The notes under the pieces: model-generated
The model's input: only the letters and a program-made list of their open reading frames with translations
Told to the model about the DNA's origin: nothing
Database searches by the model: none
Position numbers and translations under genes: made by a program
Origin: Acidovorax sp. NCPPB 4044
Lineage (GTDB): Bacteria; Pseudomonadota; Gammaproteobacteria; Burkholderiales; Burkholderiaceae_C
NCBI RefSeq assembly: GCF_028069655.1
Contig: NZ_JAMCOS010000001.1
Coordinates: 4,556,001 to 4,620,000, forward strand
Direction: 5' to 3'
DNA length: 64,000 nt
Shown here: piece by piece, positions 18,143-29,200 of the stretch
Layout of the letters: the number at the start of each line of letters is the position of its first letter
Numbering within the stretch: position 1 is the stretch's first letter

Positions 18143-18257
18143 TTCGTGTTGACCATGTGTGGAGGTGTTCCGGTAGCGGGAGCTTGCATCCTGCTGACGC
18201 TAACAAGCTGAAAGATGCACCAAATGGAAGGCCCCGCATGCGGGGCCTTCGTCTTTT
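18143..18257 (+). ncRNA. Putative natural single-guide RNA (tracrRNA-tail paralogue with fused repeat handle)
   Basis: Bases 18196-18257 repeat tracrRNA 17175-17236 with one difference in 62, including the terminator hairpin and T-run. No anti-repeat precedes it. Instead, 18167-18173 is GTTCCGG, identical to the start of the CRISPR repeat, joined by an 8-bp stem (TAGCGGGA / TCCTGCTG, two G-T pairs) and a seven-base loop to GACGCTAAC. GTT pairs with AAC, and the internal loop is CCGG against ACGCT, the same as in the crRNA:tracrRNA duplex. A -10-like TACACT (18133-18138) would start the RNA near 18144, giving a 5' guide of about 21-24 bases ending at 18166. The -35 is poor. Expression and Cas9 loading are inferred; it could be a relic or serve only as a terminator. 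Confidence 0.6.
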
Positions 18258-18262
18258 ACGGC

Positions 18263-21001
<2,739 letters not shown>

Positions 21002-21134
21002 GGGGCTCACCTGCGCGGACGGTGGGGTTACAGGTGAGCGTCGTTCGGGGGCTTCTCGCACCTTCCGAGCCTGACGGCGCGCCCGCGGCCGTCGAGGCCG
21101 ACGGCGCCGGGCGGACCGCTGCAACGCTCCTCGG
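21002..21134 (-). promoter_or_regulatory. SAH riboswitch controlling metH
   Basis: Read on the - strand, it has the conserved CCGAGGAGCGTTGCAGCGG (21134-21116), CAGGCTCGG (21073-21065) closing the CCGAG/CTCGG stem, and AACGACGCTCACC (21045-21033), whose CGCTC can pair with GAGCG as the known pseudoknot. Downstream, GCTCACCTG (21039-21031) is also perfectly complementary to CAGGTGAGC (21013-21005), which holds the metH ribosome site. SAH binding should capture the CGCTC strand and free the site, giving an ON switch when S-adenosylhomocysteine builds up. Confidence 0.9.
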
Positions 21135-21182
21135 AAGGCCGGGCGGATTTTAGAACGGGTTGGGGCGTTCCGAGGGGCGGGC

Positions 21183-21953
21183 TCAGCGCACCGGCAGGAA
21201 CTGCAGGAAGCTGCCGCCCATGAAGCCCTGCAGGTAGCTGATGGCGGCGCGGCGGTATTTCTCGGCGGCCATGCCGGCCATCAGGTCGAGACGGCCGATG
21301 ATCTTGCCGAATTCGCGCTCGAAGCTCAGGTTGCGCTCGCGCTCGTTGATCTCGTCGGCCAGCAGCAGCGGCCGGCCCGCGGCCGTACGGCGCTGGGCCA
21401 GCACCCATGCGGCGGATTCGACGTTGCGGGCGGCGTTGTAGAGGTACTGCGCATCCAGGCTGTCGATCAGAAAGAACTCGGTCTTGCCGCCGTGGGCGGT
21501 GATGAGCATGTCGGCCGTGGCGTGGATGAAGGCGGCCACGCGGTCGCCCGGGAACTCCGGCGAGAGCGCGAATGCCATGGCCGCGATGTCGCGGCGGCCC
21601 TGCAGCGGTGCCCACGGCTGCCGCTGCTCGACGGCCTCGCGCACCTGGATCAGCGCCTGCTCGCGGCTGGCGGCCGCGCCCTTGCGCCACTCGGCAGGGT
21701 TGCGCCGGTAGAGCTTGTCCGCCAGGCGGTAGAGGCTGTCGAGGTTGTCGCGCATGGCCAGCGTGGCCATGCGGTTCACGTCGGACTGCGCCAGCTCGCC
21801 CGTTTGCGTGGGCGCGGCCTGCCCCTCGCCGCGGGAGGTGGGCGCCGGTGCCGCGCACCCCAGCAGCCCGCCGGCGCACGCGCCCATCGCCCAGGCCAGG
21901 ATCGGGCGCCTGGAGACGAGGAGGTCCGCCGCGGGGAACAGGTGTGCGCGCAT
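21183..21953 (-). CDS. Predicted lipoprotein of unknown function
   Basis: This 256-residue protein has a lipoprotein signal ending GGLLGCAAP, with the Cys about 33 residues in. The mature part is mainly helical ([20 protein letters not shown], then an [14 protein letters not shown] segment), with [17 protein letters not shown] and a late [20 protein letters not shown]. No catalytic motif was recognised. It is probably anchored in the outer membrane facing the periplasm. An ATG 12 bases upstream (21965) is also possible. It is transcribed towards metH, and the riboswitch lies in the gap, so it is probably a separate unit. Confidence 0.75.
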   Translation of the reverse strand: MRAHLFPAADLLVSRRPILAWAMGACAGGLLGCAAPAPTSRGEGQAAPTQTGELAQSDVNRMATLAMRDNLDSLYRLADKLYRRNPAEWRKGAAASREQALIQVREAVEQRQPWAPLQGRRDIAAMAFALSPEFPGDRVAAFIHATADMLITAHGGKTEFFLIDSLDAQYLYNAARNVESAAWVLAQRRTAAGRPLLLADEINERERNLSFEREFGKIIGRLDLMAGMAAEKYRRAAISYLQGFMGGSFLQFLPVR

Positions 21954-22134
21954 AGAGCGCCGCATTATCCCGGCGTGCGGCGGCGGTCCCGCCGCGCAGA
22001 AAGGCCGGCACCGCGCTGCTGCGGAAAACGCCTATGCATTGCCGGAAATCTTCCAAGCGCAGGGACCGCCGGAGGGGCCGCCGGGCCTATGGTGGCGCCT
22101 TTGTCGCCCTGCGCCGCTCACCCGCCTTCCAGCC

Positions 22135-23769
22135 ATGCCCGACTTCTCCACCGCGCTGACCGCCACCCGCCCCGATGTTCCTGCCGCCGATGCGGCCACC
22201 GTGCGCGGCTGGCTGCAGGACGGCCAGGAAATCGCGCTGCTGGACGTGCGCGAGGCCGGTCCCTTCGGCGAGGGCCACCCCTTCCTGGCCATCCCCGCGC
22301 CGTACAGCCGCCTCGAATCCGAAGTGACGCGGCTGGTGCCGCGCCGCGCGGTGCGCACCGTGCTGGTGGACGGCGGCGACGGCGTGGCCGAGCGCGCAGC
22401 AGCGCGGCTGGCGGCGCTGGGCTACAGCGACCTGCATGTGCTGCACGGTGGCGCGCCTGCCTGGGCCGCTGGCGGGCGGGCGCTGTTCAAGGGTGTGAAC
22501 GTGCCCTCCAAGACCTTCGGGGAACTGGTCGAGCATGCCTTCGGCACACCCCACATCGGCTCGGGCGAGCTGCGGCGGCGCCAGCAGGCGGGCGAGCGGA
22601 TCGCGCTGCTGGACGGGCGGACGTTCGCCGAGCACGGCCGCATGACCGTGCCGGGCGCGGTATCGGTGCCCAACGGCGAACTGGCGTTGCACTGGCGCGC
22701 GCTGGTTCCCGATGCAGGCACGCCCATCGTCGTCCACTGCGCCGGCCGCACGCGCAGCATCATCGGCGCGCAGATCCTGCGCAGCCTGGGCATTCCCAAC
22801 CCCGTCGTGGCGCTGGAGAACGGCACCCAGGGATGGGCGCTCGTGGGCCTGGCACTGGAACACGGCAGCACGCGCCGCCCCGCGGGGCGCTCCGCGGCCA
22901 GCGCAGAAGACCGCGCGGCCGCCGAGCGCCTGCGCTCGGGCACGGGAGCGGACCGGCTCTCCGCGGCCGAGGCCCAGCGCTGGATCGACGATGCGGCGCG
23001 CACCACCTATGTGCTCGATGTGCGCAGCGCGGAGGAATTCGCGGCGGGCACGCTGCCCGGTGCGATCCATGCGCCGGGCGGGCAACTGCTGCAGGCCACG
23101 GACCAGACGATCGGCGTGCGCAACGCCCGGGTGCTGCTGCTGGACGACGAAGACGTGCGCGCGCCGGTGATCGCCGCGTGGCTCTGGCGCCTGGGCTACG
23201 AGACGGCCACGGTGCACGGCGGCATCCGCGCGCCGCTGCAGTTGCCGCCAGCCGCCGTGGTGCCTGCCCCGCCGCCCGCGCCGCAGCGCATCGCGGCGCA
23301 CGCGCTGGCCGGCTGGAATGCCGCGCACGGCCCGGCCGTGCTGGACCTGCAGCCGTCCCAGGACCACCGGCGGCGCCATGCGCCCGGAGCCCGCTGGTCG
23401 ATCCGCCCGCGCGTGGCGGAGGACGCACTGGCCGCCGGCTGGCCCGCGCGGCCCCTGCTGCTGCTGGCCCCCGATGCCGGGACGGCGGCATGGGCCACCG
23501 CGGAACTGGCACCGCACGGCGCCGGCACGGTGGCCTGGGCCCGGCCGCAGGACTGGGCGGACGCCGGCCTGCCCGAAGAGGCCACGCCCCACGTGCCGGA
23601 CGATGCGCAGTGCATCGATTACCTGTTCTTCGTGCACGACCGGCACGACGGCAACCTCGACGCGGCACGCCGCTACCTGGAGTGGGAGACCGGCCTCATC
23701 GCCCAGTGCGCGCCCGAGGAACTGGCGGGTTTCCGCCTGCCCCCGGCGGGCACCCCCGCGGCGCAGTGA
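22135..23769 (+). CDS. Four-domain rhodanese-like sulfurtransferase
   Basis: This 544-residue cytoplasmic protein is made of four tandem rhodanese folds. Only the second carries an active-site loop with cysteine (VVHCAGRTRSIIGAQ, about residue 203). The others have Asp or Ala at that place (VLVDGGDG, LLLDDEDVRA, LLLAPDAGTA), so they are structural or non-catalytic. A conserved NVPSKTFGELVEH linker joins domains 1 and 2. It probably carries persulfide sulfur. The same architecture recurs, fused to a cupin, in the gene ending at 32899. It starts the sulfur cluster, 161 bases ahead of the first binding protein. Confidence 0.9.
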   Translation: MPDFSTALTATRPDVPAADAATVRGWLQDGQEIALLDVREAGPFGEGHPFLAIPAPYSRLESEVTRLVPRRAVRTVLVDGGDGVAERAAARLAALGYSDLHVLHGGAPAWAAGGRALFKGVNVPSKTFGELVEHAFGTPHIGSGELRRRQQAGERIALLDGRTFAEHGRMTVPGAVSVPNGELALHWRALVPDAGTPIVVHCAGRTRSIIGAQILRSLGIPNPVVALENGTQGWALVGLALEHGSTRRPAGRSAASAEDRAAAERLRSGTGADRLSAAEAQRWIDDAARTTYVLDVRSAEEFAAGTLPGAIHAPGGQLLQATDQTIGVRNARVLLLDDEDVRAPVIAAWLWRLGYETATVHGGIRAPLQLPPAAVVPAPPPAPQRIAAHALAGWNAAHGPAVLDLQPSQDHRRRHAPGARWSIRPRVAEDALAAGWPARPLLLLAPDAGTAAWATAELAPHGAGTVAWARPQDWADAGLPEEATPHVPDDAQCIDYLFFVHDRHDGNLDAARRYLEWETGLIAQCAPEELAGFRLPPAGTPAAQ

Positions 23770-23930
23770 GGCGGGCGCCGGGCCAGTCGGCGCATATCGA
23801 TCCTCGGAAAGTTTTGTTGTCGGGGTGCGCACCGCGCCGGAAGATGGCTTCGGCCCGGGAAAGCCCGTCCCGCGCCGGCACCGCGGCTGCGCGCCGCTGC
23901 ACCTCTCATCCTTCCGATCCCTTCCCCGTC

Positions 23931-24776
23931 ATGCGCCACGCCTTCCGCTCCTTGCCCTCCCTGCTTCGTCTCGCCGCCGGCGCCGCTGCCGCCGTGCTGC
24001 TCCAACCCGCCCACGCGGACGCCACGCTCGACAAGGTGAAGCAGCGCGGCAAGATCACCATCGGCGTGCTGGTCAATGGCGGGCCGTTCGGCTCCATCGA
24101 CCCCGCCAACCAGCAGCTCGTGGGCTGGAACCCCGACCTCGCCCGCGCCCTCGCGAAGGGCCTGGGCGTGGAAGCGGATCTGGTGCAGGTGCAGACGGCC
24201 ACGCGCGTGCAGTTCCTGCAGGGCGGCAAGGTGGACCTGCTGATCGCGTCCATGGAACTCAACCCCGAGCGTGCCGAGATCCTGGGCTATGCGCCCACGC
24301 CCTTCTACCGGGTCGGCGGCACCGCCGCCGTGCGCAAGGACAGCGGCATCACCAAATGGGAAGACCTGCGCGGCAAGCCGGTGTGCGTGTCGCAGGGCAG
24401 CAGCTACGCCAAGCCGCTGGCGGCCGACTACGGCGCCGAAGTGCGCGGCTACAAGACGGCGTCCGAATCGCTGCTGGCATTGAAGGGCGGCAACTGCGTG
24501 GCGGCCGTGCACGACAGCACGCTGATCCACCCGCTGCTGCAGAGCAATCCCGAGTGGTCGCAGTACGCCGCTCCCATCGGCAGCACCATCCTGCCGGCAC
24601 TGTCGGTGGTGTGGGCGCGCAAGGGCGAGGCCGACACCATCGCCGCCGTCGACAAGGTGGTGCAGGACTGGCACCGCACGGGCTGGCTGATCGCCACGGA
24701 AAAGCGCATCGGCATCGAGCCTGCGAATCCGTTGCTGCCGGAACTGCAGACCAAGTACCGGGCCGCCGCGAACTGA
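23931..24776 (+). CDS. Amino-acid ABC transporter binding protein 1
   Basis: This 281-residue periplasmic receptor of the polar/cystine-type family (SBP_bac_3) has a signal peptide ending QPAHADA. The fold starts TLDKVKQRGKITIGVLVNGG, with ATRVQFLQGGKVDLLIASM, NPERAEILGYAPTPFY and WEDLRGKPVCVSQGSSY following in the usual order. It is a paralogue of the next gene, only 12 bases downstream, so two receptors serve one membrane complex. Genes for catabolic sulfur enzymes in the same run suggest a sulfur-containing amino acid as ligand; this is inference from context. Confidence 0.9.
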   Translation: MRHAFRSLPSLLRLAAGAAAAVLLQPAHADATLDKVKQRGKITIGVLVNGGPFGSIDPANQQLVGWNPDLARALAKGLGVEADLVQVQTATRVQFLQGGKVDLLIASMELNPERAEILGYAPTPFYRVGGTAAVRKDSGITKWEDLRGKPVCVSQGSSYAKPLAADYGAEVRGYKTASESLLALKGGNCVAAVHDSTLIHPLLQSNPEWSQYAAPIGSTILPALSVVWARKGEADTIAAVDKVVQDWHRTGWLIATEKRIGIEPANPLLPELQTKYRAAAN

Positions 24777-24788
24777 CGGCACGCCGCC

Positions 24789-25688
24789 ATGATTTCTCGC
24801 CCTGCCCGCTCCCTCGCGCTCGTTCTCGCGGCCCTGGGCCTTGCCGCCACCGCCCCTTCGGCGCGCGCCGACGCCACGCTCGACAAGATCAAGGAGCGCG
24901 GCAAGCTCTCCGTCGGCATCGACGGCGCGAGCCCGCCGTTCGGCGTGCTCGACACCGCCACCGGCAAGGTGGGCGGCTATCAGACGGATCTGGCCGCAGA
25001 CCTGGCGCGCCGGCTGGGCGTGCCGCTGGAAACCGTGACCGTCACCGCCGCCACGCGCGTGCAGTTCCTGCAAACCGGCAAGGTGGACCTGTTGATCGCC
25101 AACATCCAGTGGACGCAGGAGCGCAGCGAGATCCTCTCGTTCGCGCCCACGCCCTACGACCTGATCGGCGGGGGTGCGCTGGTGGCCAGGGCGAGCGGCA
25201 TCCGCAGCTGGGAAGACCTGCGCGGCAAGGTGGCCTGCGTCTCGCAAGGCAGCAATTTCGCCAAGCCGCTGGCCGAAAGATACGGTGCCGTGGTGAAGGG
25301 CCTGCGCGGCATTCCTGAATCGCTGCTGGCGCTCAAGGGCGGCACCTGCGCCGCGTCCGTGCACATCCAGCCCGCGCTCTACGAGAAGCTCCACGGCCCG
25401 CACGCCGCGGAGTGGAAGGATTTCACGCTGGCAACCGAAGAGCAGCTCATCCCCTCGCCCACCGTGGTGTGGACGCGCCGCGGCGAAACCGACACCCTGG
25501 CCTTCGTCGACCAGGCCATCCGGGACTGGCACCGTTCGGGCCTCCTGCTGGGCGCCGCGCGCAAGTACGGCGTGCCGGATGCCTGGATCGCCCAGCGCCA
25601 CGAGCGCGCGCAGCAGGGCCGGTTCGACAAGGCACCCCACGACTTCGCGGTATATGCCGAGGCGCAGGCTTCGGCGAAGAAACCATGA
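24789..25688 (+). CDS. Amino-acid ABC transporter binding protein 2
   Basis: This is a 299-residue paralogue of the preceding gene, with a signal peptide ending SARADA and the same frame of motifs: TLDKIKERGKLSVGIDGASP, ATRVQFLQTGKVDLLIANI, TQERSEILSFAPTPYDL and WEDLRGKVACVSQGSNF. It differs in the ligand-pocket regions and has a longer C-terminal tail (ARKYGVPDAWIAQRHERA). This suggests a related but distinct ligand, for example the two enantiomers or oxidation states of one compound. Signal peptide and start are clear. It is 20 bases from the next gene. Confidence 0.9.
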   Translation: MISRPARSLALVLAALGLAATAPSARADATLDKIKERGKLSVGIDGASPPFGVLDTATGKVGGYQTDLAADLARRLGVPLETVTVTAATRVQFLQTGKVDLLIANIQWTQERSEILSFAPTPYDLIGGGALVARASGIRSWEDLRGKVACVSQGSNFAKPLAERYGAVVKGLRGIPESLLALKGGTCAASVHIQPALYEKLHGPHAAEWKDFTLATEEQLIPSPTVVWTRRGETDTLAFVDQAIRDWHRSGLLLGAARKYGVPDAWIAQRHERAQQGRFDKAPHDFAVYAEAQASAKKP

Positions 25689-25708
25689 CTGCCTGACGGA
25701 GCCACCGC

Positions 25709-27175
25709 ATGACCCGAACGCTCATCGACGAACTCCAGGATGCGCTGGGCGCGGCCCATGTGCTCACCGGCGCGGATGCCAGCGGCTACCTGACCGACCA
25801 GCACGGCCGGCTGACCGGCCAGGCGCTGGCCGTCGTGCGCCCGTCCAGTACGGCCGAGGTGGCCCGGGCGGTCAGGCTGTGCCGCGCGCACCGCACGCCC
25901 GTGGTGCCGCAGGGCGGCAATACCGGGCTGATGGGCGGCGCGACGCCCGACGCCACCGGGCGCGCCGTGGTGCTGTCGCTGGGCCGGATCAACCGGGTGC
26001 GCGCCATCGACACGGACAACGACACCCTCACCGTGGAAGCCGGGGCCGTGCTGGCGCAGGTGCAGCAGGCCGCGCGGGAAGCCGGGCGCCTGTTTCCGCT
26101 GAGTTTGGGCTCCGAAGGCAGCTGCACGATCGGCGGCAACCTCTCCACCAACGCCGGGGGCACGCAGGTGCTGCGCTACGGCAACGCGCGCGAACTGGTG
26201 CTGGGCCTGGAGGTGGTCACGGCCGAGGGGCAGGTCTGGGACGGCCTCAAGGGCCTGCGCAAGGACAACACGGGTTATGCGCTGCGCGACCTCTACATCG
26301 GCAGCGAGGGCACGCTGGGCATCATCACCGCGGCCACGCTGCGCCTGTACCCACTGCCGCGGGCGCAGCACACGGCGCTGCTGGCATTCGGCTGCATCCG
26401 CGATGCGGTGGCCTTCCTGTCCATCGCGCGCGAAGGTTTCGGCCCGGCGCTCACGGCCTTCGAGCTGCTGTCCGACACCGCCGTGGGGCTGATCGCGCGG
26501 CACGTGCCGGAGCATCCCCTGCCCCTGCCGGCCGGCGCACCGTGGTTCGCGCTCATCGAGCTGTCGGATGCCGAAGGCGAAGACCACGCCCGCGCGCGCT
26601 TCGAGGACGTCCTGGGCCAGGCCTTCGAAGACGGACTCATCGCGGACGCCGCCATTGCCGAGAGCCTGCCGCAGAGCCAGGCCCTCTGGCGCCTGCGCGA
26701 CGAGGCGCTGGGCACGGCGCAGAAGCGCGAGGGGCGCAACATCAAGCACGACGTTTCGGTGCCGATCTCGCGCATCCCCGACTTCCTGCAGGCAACGGCG
26801 GCGGCACTGCAGCTGCGGTTTCCTGGCGTGCGGCCCATCGTGTTCGGGCATCTGGGCGACGGCAACCTGCACTACAACGTGGCGCATGCCGAAGGCGGCA
26901 CGCCCGCCGATGTGCTGGCCTTCGAGGACGGCATCCACGCCGTGGTGCACGACAGCGCGCACGCCCACGGCGGCTCCATCAGCGCAGAACACGGCATCGG
27001 CCAGACCAAGCGCGACCTGCTGCCCCTCTACAAGAGCCCCGTGGAACTGGATCTGATGCGCCGGCTCAAGCAGGCGCTGGACCCGCTGGGCCTGCTCAAC
27101 CCCGGGAAGGTGCTGGCGTTCGCGCCGCTGCGCCTGCGCGAAGACCAGGAAGCCGCCCCGGCAACGGCCCCATGA
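25709..27175 (+). CDS. FAD-linked D-2-hydroxyacid dehydrogenase-type oxidoreductase
   Basis: This 488-residue protein belongs to the VAO/PCMH flavoprotein family (GlcD, D-lactate and D-2-hydroxyglutarate dehydrogenases). The FAD pyrophosphate loop is VVPQGGNTGLMGGA (about residues 69-82). The second FAD contact is SLGSEGSCTIGGNLSTNAGG, and the family's IGSEGTLGIITAATL follows. The C-terminal cap has FGHLGDGNLHYNV and SISAEHGIGQTKR, both typical of 2-hydroxyacid oxidisers. In this operon a plausible substrate is a 2-hydroxy acid derived from the imported amino acid, such as 3-mercaptolactate; that is inference. Confidence 0.88.
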   Translation: MTRTLIDELQDALGAAHVLTGADASGYLTDQHGRLTGQALAVVRPSSTAEVARAVRLCRAHRTPVVPQGGNTGLMGGATPDATGRAVVLSLGRINRVRAIDTDNDTLTVEAGAVLAQVQQAAREAGRLFPLSLGSEGSCTIGGNLSTNAGGTQVLRYGNARELVLGLEVVTAEGQVWDGLKGLRKDNTGYALRDLYIGSEGTLGIITAATLRLYPLPRAQHTALLAFGCIRDAVAFLSIAREGFGPALTAFELLSDTAVGLIARHVPEHPLPLPAGAPWFALIELSDAEGEDHARARFEDVLGQAFEDGLIADAAIAESLPQSQALWRLRDEALGTAQKREGRNIKHDVSVPISRIPDFLQATAAALQLRFPGVRPIVFGHLGDGNLHYNVAHAEGGTPADVLAFEDGIHAVVHDSAHAHGGSISAEHGIGQTKRDLLPLYKSPVELDLMRRLKQALDPLGLLNPGKVLAFAPLRLREDQEAAPATAP

Positions 27176-27194
27176 CCCCAGCCCCGACGAACCG

Positions 27195-28454
27195 ATGACC
27201 ACCCCCCGCCCCTTCCCGCTCTCCCAGCGCGTGCAGCGCGTGCGCCTCTCGCCCAACGCCGCCGCGAGTGCCCGTGCCGGCGCGCTCGCCGCCCAGGGCC
27301 GCGACGTGATCTCGCTCACCACCGGCGAGCCTGATTTCGACACGCCCGACTTCATCAAGCAGGCGGCCGTGCAGGCCCTGCAGCGCGGCGAGACGAAGTA
27401 CACCCCCACGCAGGGGACTGCGGCACTGCGCCGCGCCATCGCAGGCAAGTACGAGCGCGAGAACGCCCTCGCTTACGGGCCGGACCATGTCATCGTGAGC
27501 AACGGCGGCAAGCAGGTGATCTACAGCGCGTTCGCCGCCACGCTGGACGCGGGCGATGAAGTCATCCTCCCCGCGCCGTACTGGCCCTCGTTCCCGGACA
27601 TGGTGCGGGTGAACGACGGAGCGCCCGTCATCGTGCCCTGCGACATCGCCGCAGGCTTCAAGCTCACCGCCGCCGCGCTGGAGTCGGCCATCACGCCGCG
27701 CACGCGCTGGCTGGTGCTGAACACCCCGGGCAACCCCTCCGGCGCCGTGTACTCGCGCAGCGAGCTGCAGGCCCTGGCGGAGGTGCTGCGCCGGCATCCG
27801 CACGTGCATGTGCTCATGGACGAGCTGTACGAGCACATCTGGTTCACCCCCGAGGCCCCTGTGCACTGGCTGCACGTGGCACCCGACCTGGCCGACCGGA
27901 CGCTGCTGGTGAACGGCGCCTCCAAGACCTACGCCATGACCGGCTGGCGCATCGGCTGGGGCGCGGGGCCCGCAGCGCTGGTGCAGGCCATGGCGGTGGT
28001 GCAGTCGCAGGTGTCCTCCGGGCCGAACGCCGCGGCCCAGGCCGCCGTGGCGGCGGCGCTGACATCGCCCGACCAGAGCTTCGTGGCCGATGCACGGGCC
28101 GCCTACGCGCGCCGCGCGCGCCTGGTGGAGCAGGCGCTCCGTGCCGTGCCCGGCCTGTCGCTGCGGCCTCTGGAGGGTTCGTTCTTCGCCTTCGTGCACT
28201 GTGGCGCGCTCATCGGCCGGGTGCGGCCCGACGGGCGTGCCATCGGCTCCGATGCCGATCTCGTCGAATGGCTGCTGGAGTCCGAGGCCGTGGCGGCCGT
28301 GGACGGCGGGGCCTACGGGCTCTCGCCCTACTTCCGCATCTCCACGGCCGCGGCCGACGACCGGTTGCAGGAAGCCACGCGGCGCATCGCCCGCGCCGTG
28401 GCCACACTGCGGCCGGCCGCCGCGCATGCGCCGCGCGAGGAGGTCGCCGCATGA
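27195..28454 (+). CDS. PLP-dependent aminotransferase, class I/II
   Basis: This 419-residue aspartate-aminotransferase-like enzyme interconverts an amino acid and a 2-oxo acid. The fold-type-I signatures are LTTGEPDFDTPDFIK near the N terminus, TPGNPSGAVYSR, the MDELYEHI strand with the cofactor-binding Asp/Tyr, and NGASKTYAMTGWRIGWG with the PLP lysine. The C terminus ends in Ala/Pro-rich sequence. It overlaps the next gene by four bases (ATGA), so translation is coupled to the permease. With the FAD dehydrogenase it could channel the imported compound into a 2-oxo acid. Confidence 0.92.
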   Translation: MTTPRPFPLSQRVQRVRLSPNAAASARAGALAAQGRDVISLTTGEPDFDTPDFIKQAAVQALQRGETKYTPTQGTAALRRAIAGKYERENALAYGPDHVIVSNGGKQVIYSAFAATLDAGDEVILPAPYWPSFPDMVRVNDGAPVIVPCDIAAGFKLTAAALESAITPRTRWLVLNTPGNPSGAVYSRSELQALAEVLRRHPHVHVLMDELYEHIWFTPEAPVHWLHVAPDLADRTLLVNGASKTYAMTGWRIGWGAGPAALVQAMAVVQSQVSSGPNAAAQAAVAAALTSPDQSFVADARAAYARRARLVEQALRAVPGLSLRPLEGSFFAFVHCGALIGRVRPDGRAIGSDADLVEWLLESEAVAAVDGGAYGLSPYFRISTAAADDRLQEATRRIARAVATLRPAAAHAPREEVAA

Positions 28455-29200
28455 ACGACGCCTGGCTCGTTCACGGCGTGGAGGCCCTGAAGGGCCTGGG
28501 GCTGAACTATGCGTTCGTGCTCGACGCGGGCGAGCGCAACGCCTTCGTGCGGGGCCTGGGCGTGACCGTGCTCCTGTGCCTATGGACCATTCCGTGCAGC
28601 CTGGCCGCGGGCGTGCTGCTGGCCGGCATGATGGCCTCGGGGCGTGCCTGGCTGGCCCGGCCCGCCCGCGCCTTCGTCGAAGTGACGCGCAACACGCCCA
28701 CGCTGGTGCAGCTGTACTGCGCCTTCCTCGTGCTGAACATGCTGATCACGCAGCAGTTGCGCGACTGGGGCGCAGGGCAGAACCCGTTCACGCCCTTCGT
28801 GTGGGTGGTCATCGTGGTCTCGCTGCACAAGGGCGTGTTCCACGCCGAGGCGCTGCGCGCCGGCATCGAGGCCGTGCCCGCCACCACGCTGGAGGCCGCC
28901 CGGTCGCTAGGGTTCTCGCGCCGGCAACTGCTCGTGCGCGTGGAGCTGCCGCTGGCCGCGCGCTTCGCTCTGCCTTCGCTCGTGAACAACCTGGTGGACC
29001 TGGTCAAGATGACCGCCGTGGCCTCGGCCATCGCCGTGGGCGATGTGACCTATGAGGCCATCATGATCTGGACGCAGCGCGACAACGTGCTGGAGCTGCT
29101 GCTCCTGATCCTCGCCTGGTTCGGCCTGCTCACCTGGCTCGTGAGCATGGTAGGGCGCTGGCTCGAACAACGCCTGAGGATGCCCGGCTATGGCCAATGA
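28451..29200 (+). CDS. Amino-acid ABC transporter permease 1
   Basis: This 249-residue inner membrane permease belongs to the His/Glu/Gln/Arg/opine family. Spans are visible at about residues 35-60, 95-115, and near the C terminus (LLLLILAWFGLLTWLVSMV). The EVTRNTPTLVQLY segment and the ATPase-docking EAARSLGFSRRQLLVRVELPLA loop (EAA motif) identify it. Its ATG overlaps the aminotransferase stop. It pairs with the second permease, which starts ten bases before its own end. Confidence 0.93.
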   Translation: MNDAWLVHGVEALKGLGLNYAFVLDAGERNAFVRGLGVTVLLCLWTIPCSLAAGVLLAGMMASGRAWLARPARAFVEVTRNTPTLVQLYCAFLVLNMLITQQLRDWGAGQNPFTPFVWVVIVVSLHKGVFHAEALRAGIEAVPATTLEAARSLGFSRRQLLVRVELPLAARFALPSLVNNLVDLVKMTAVASAIAVGDVTYEAIMIWTQRDNVLELLLLILAWFGLLTWLVSMVGRWLEQRLRMPGYGQ

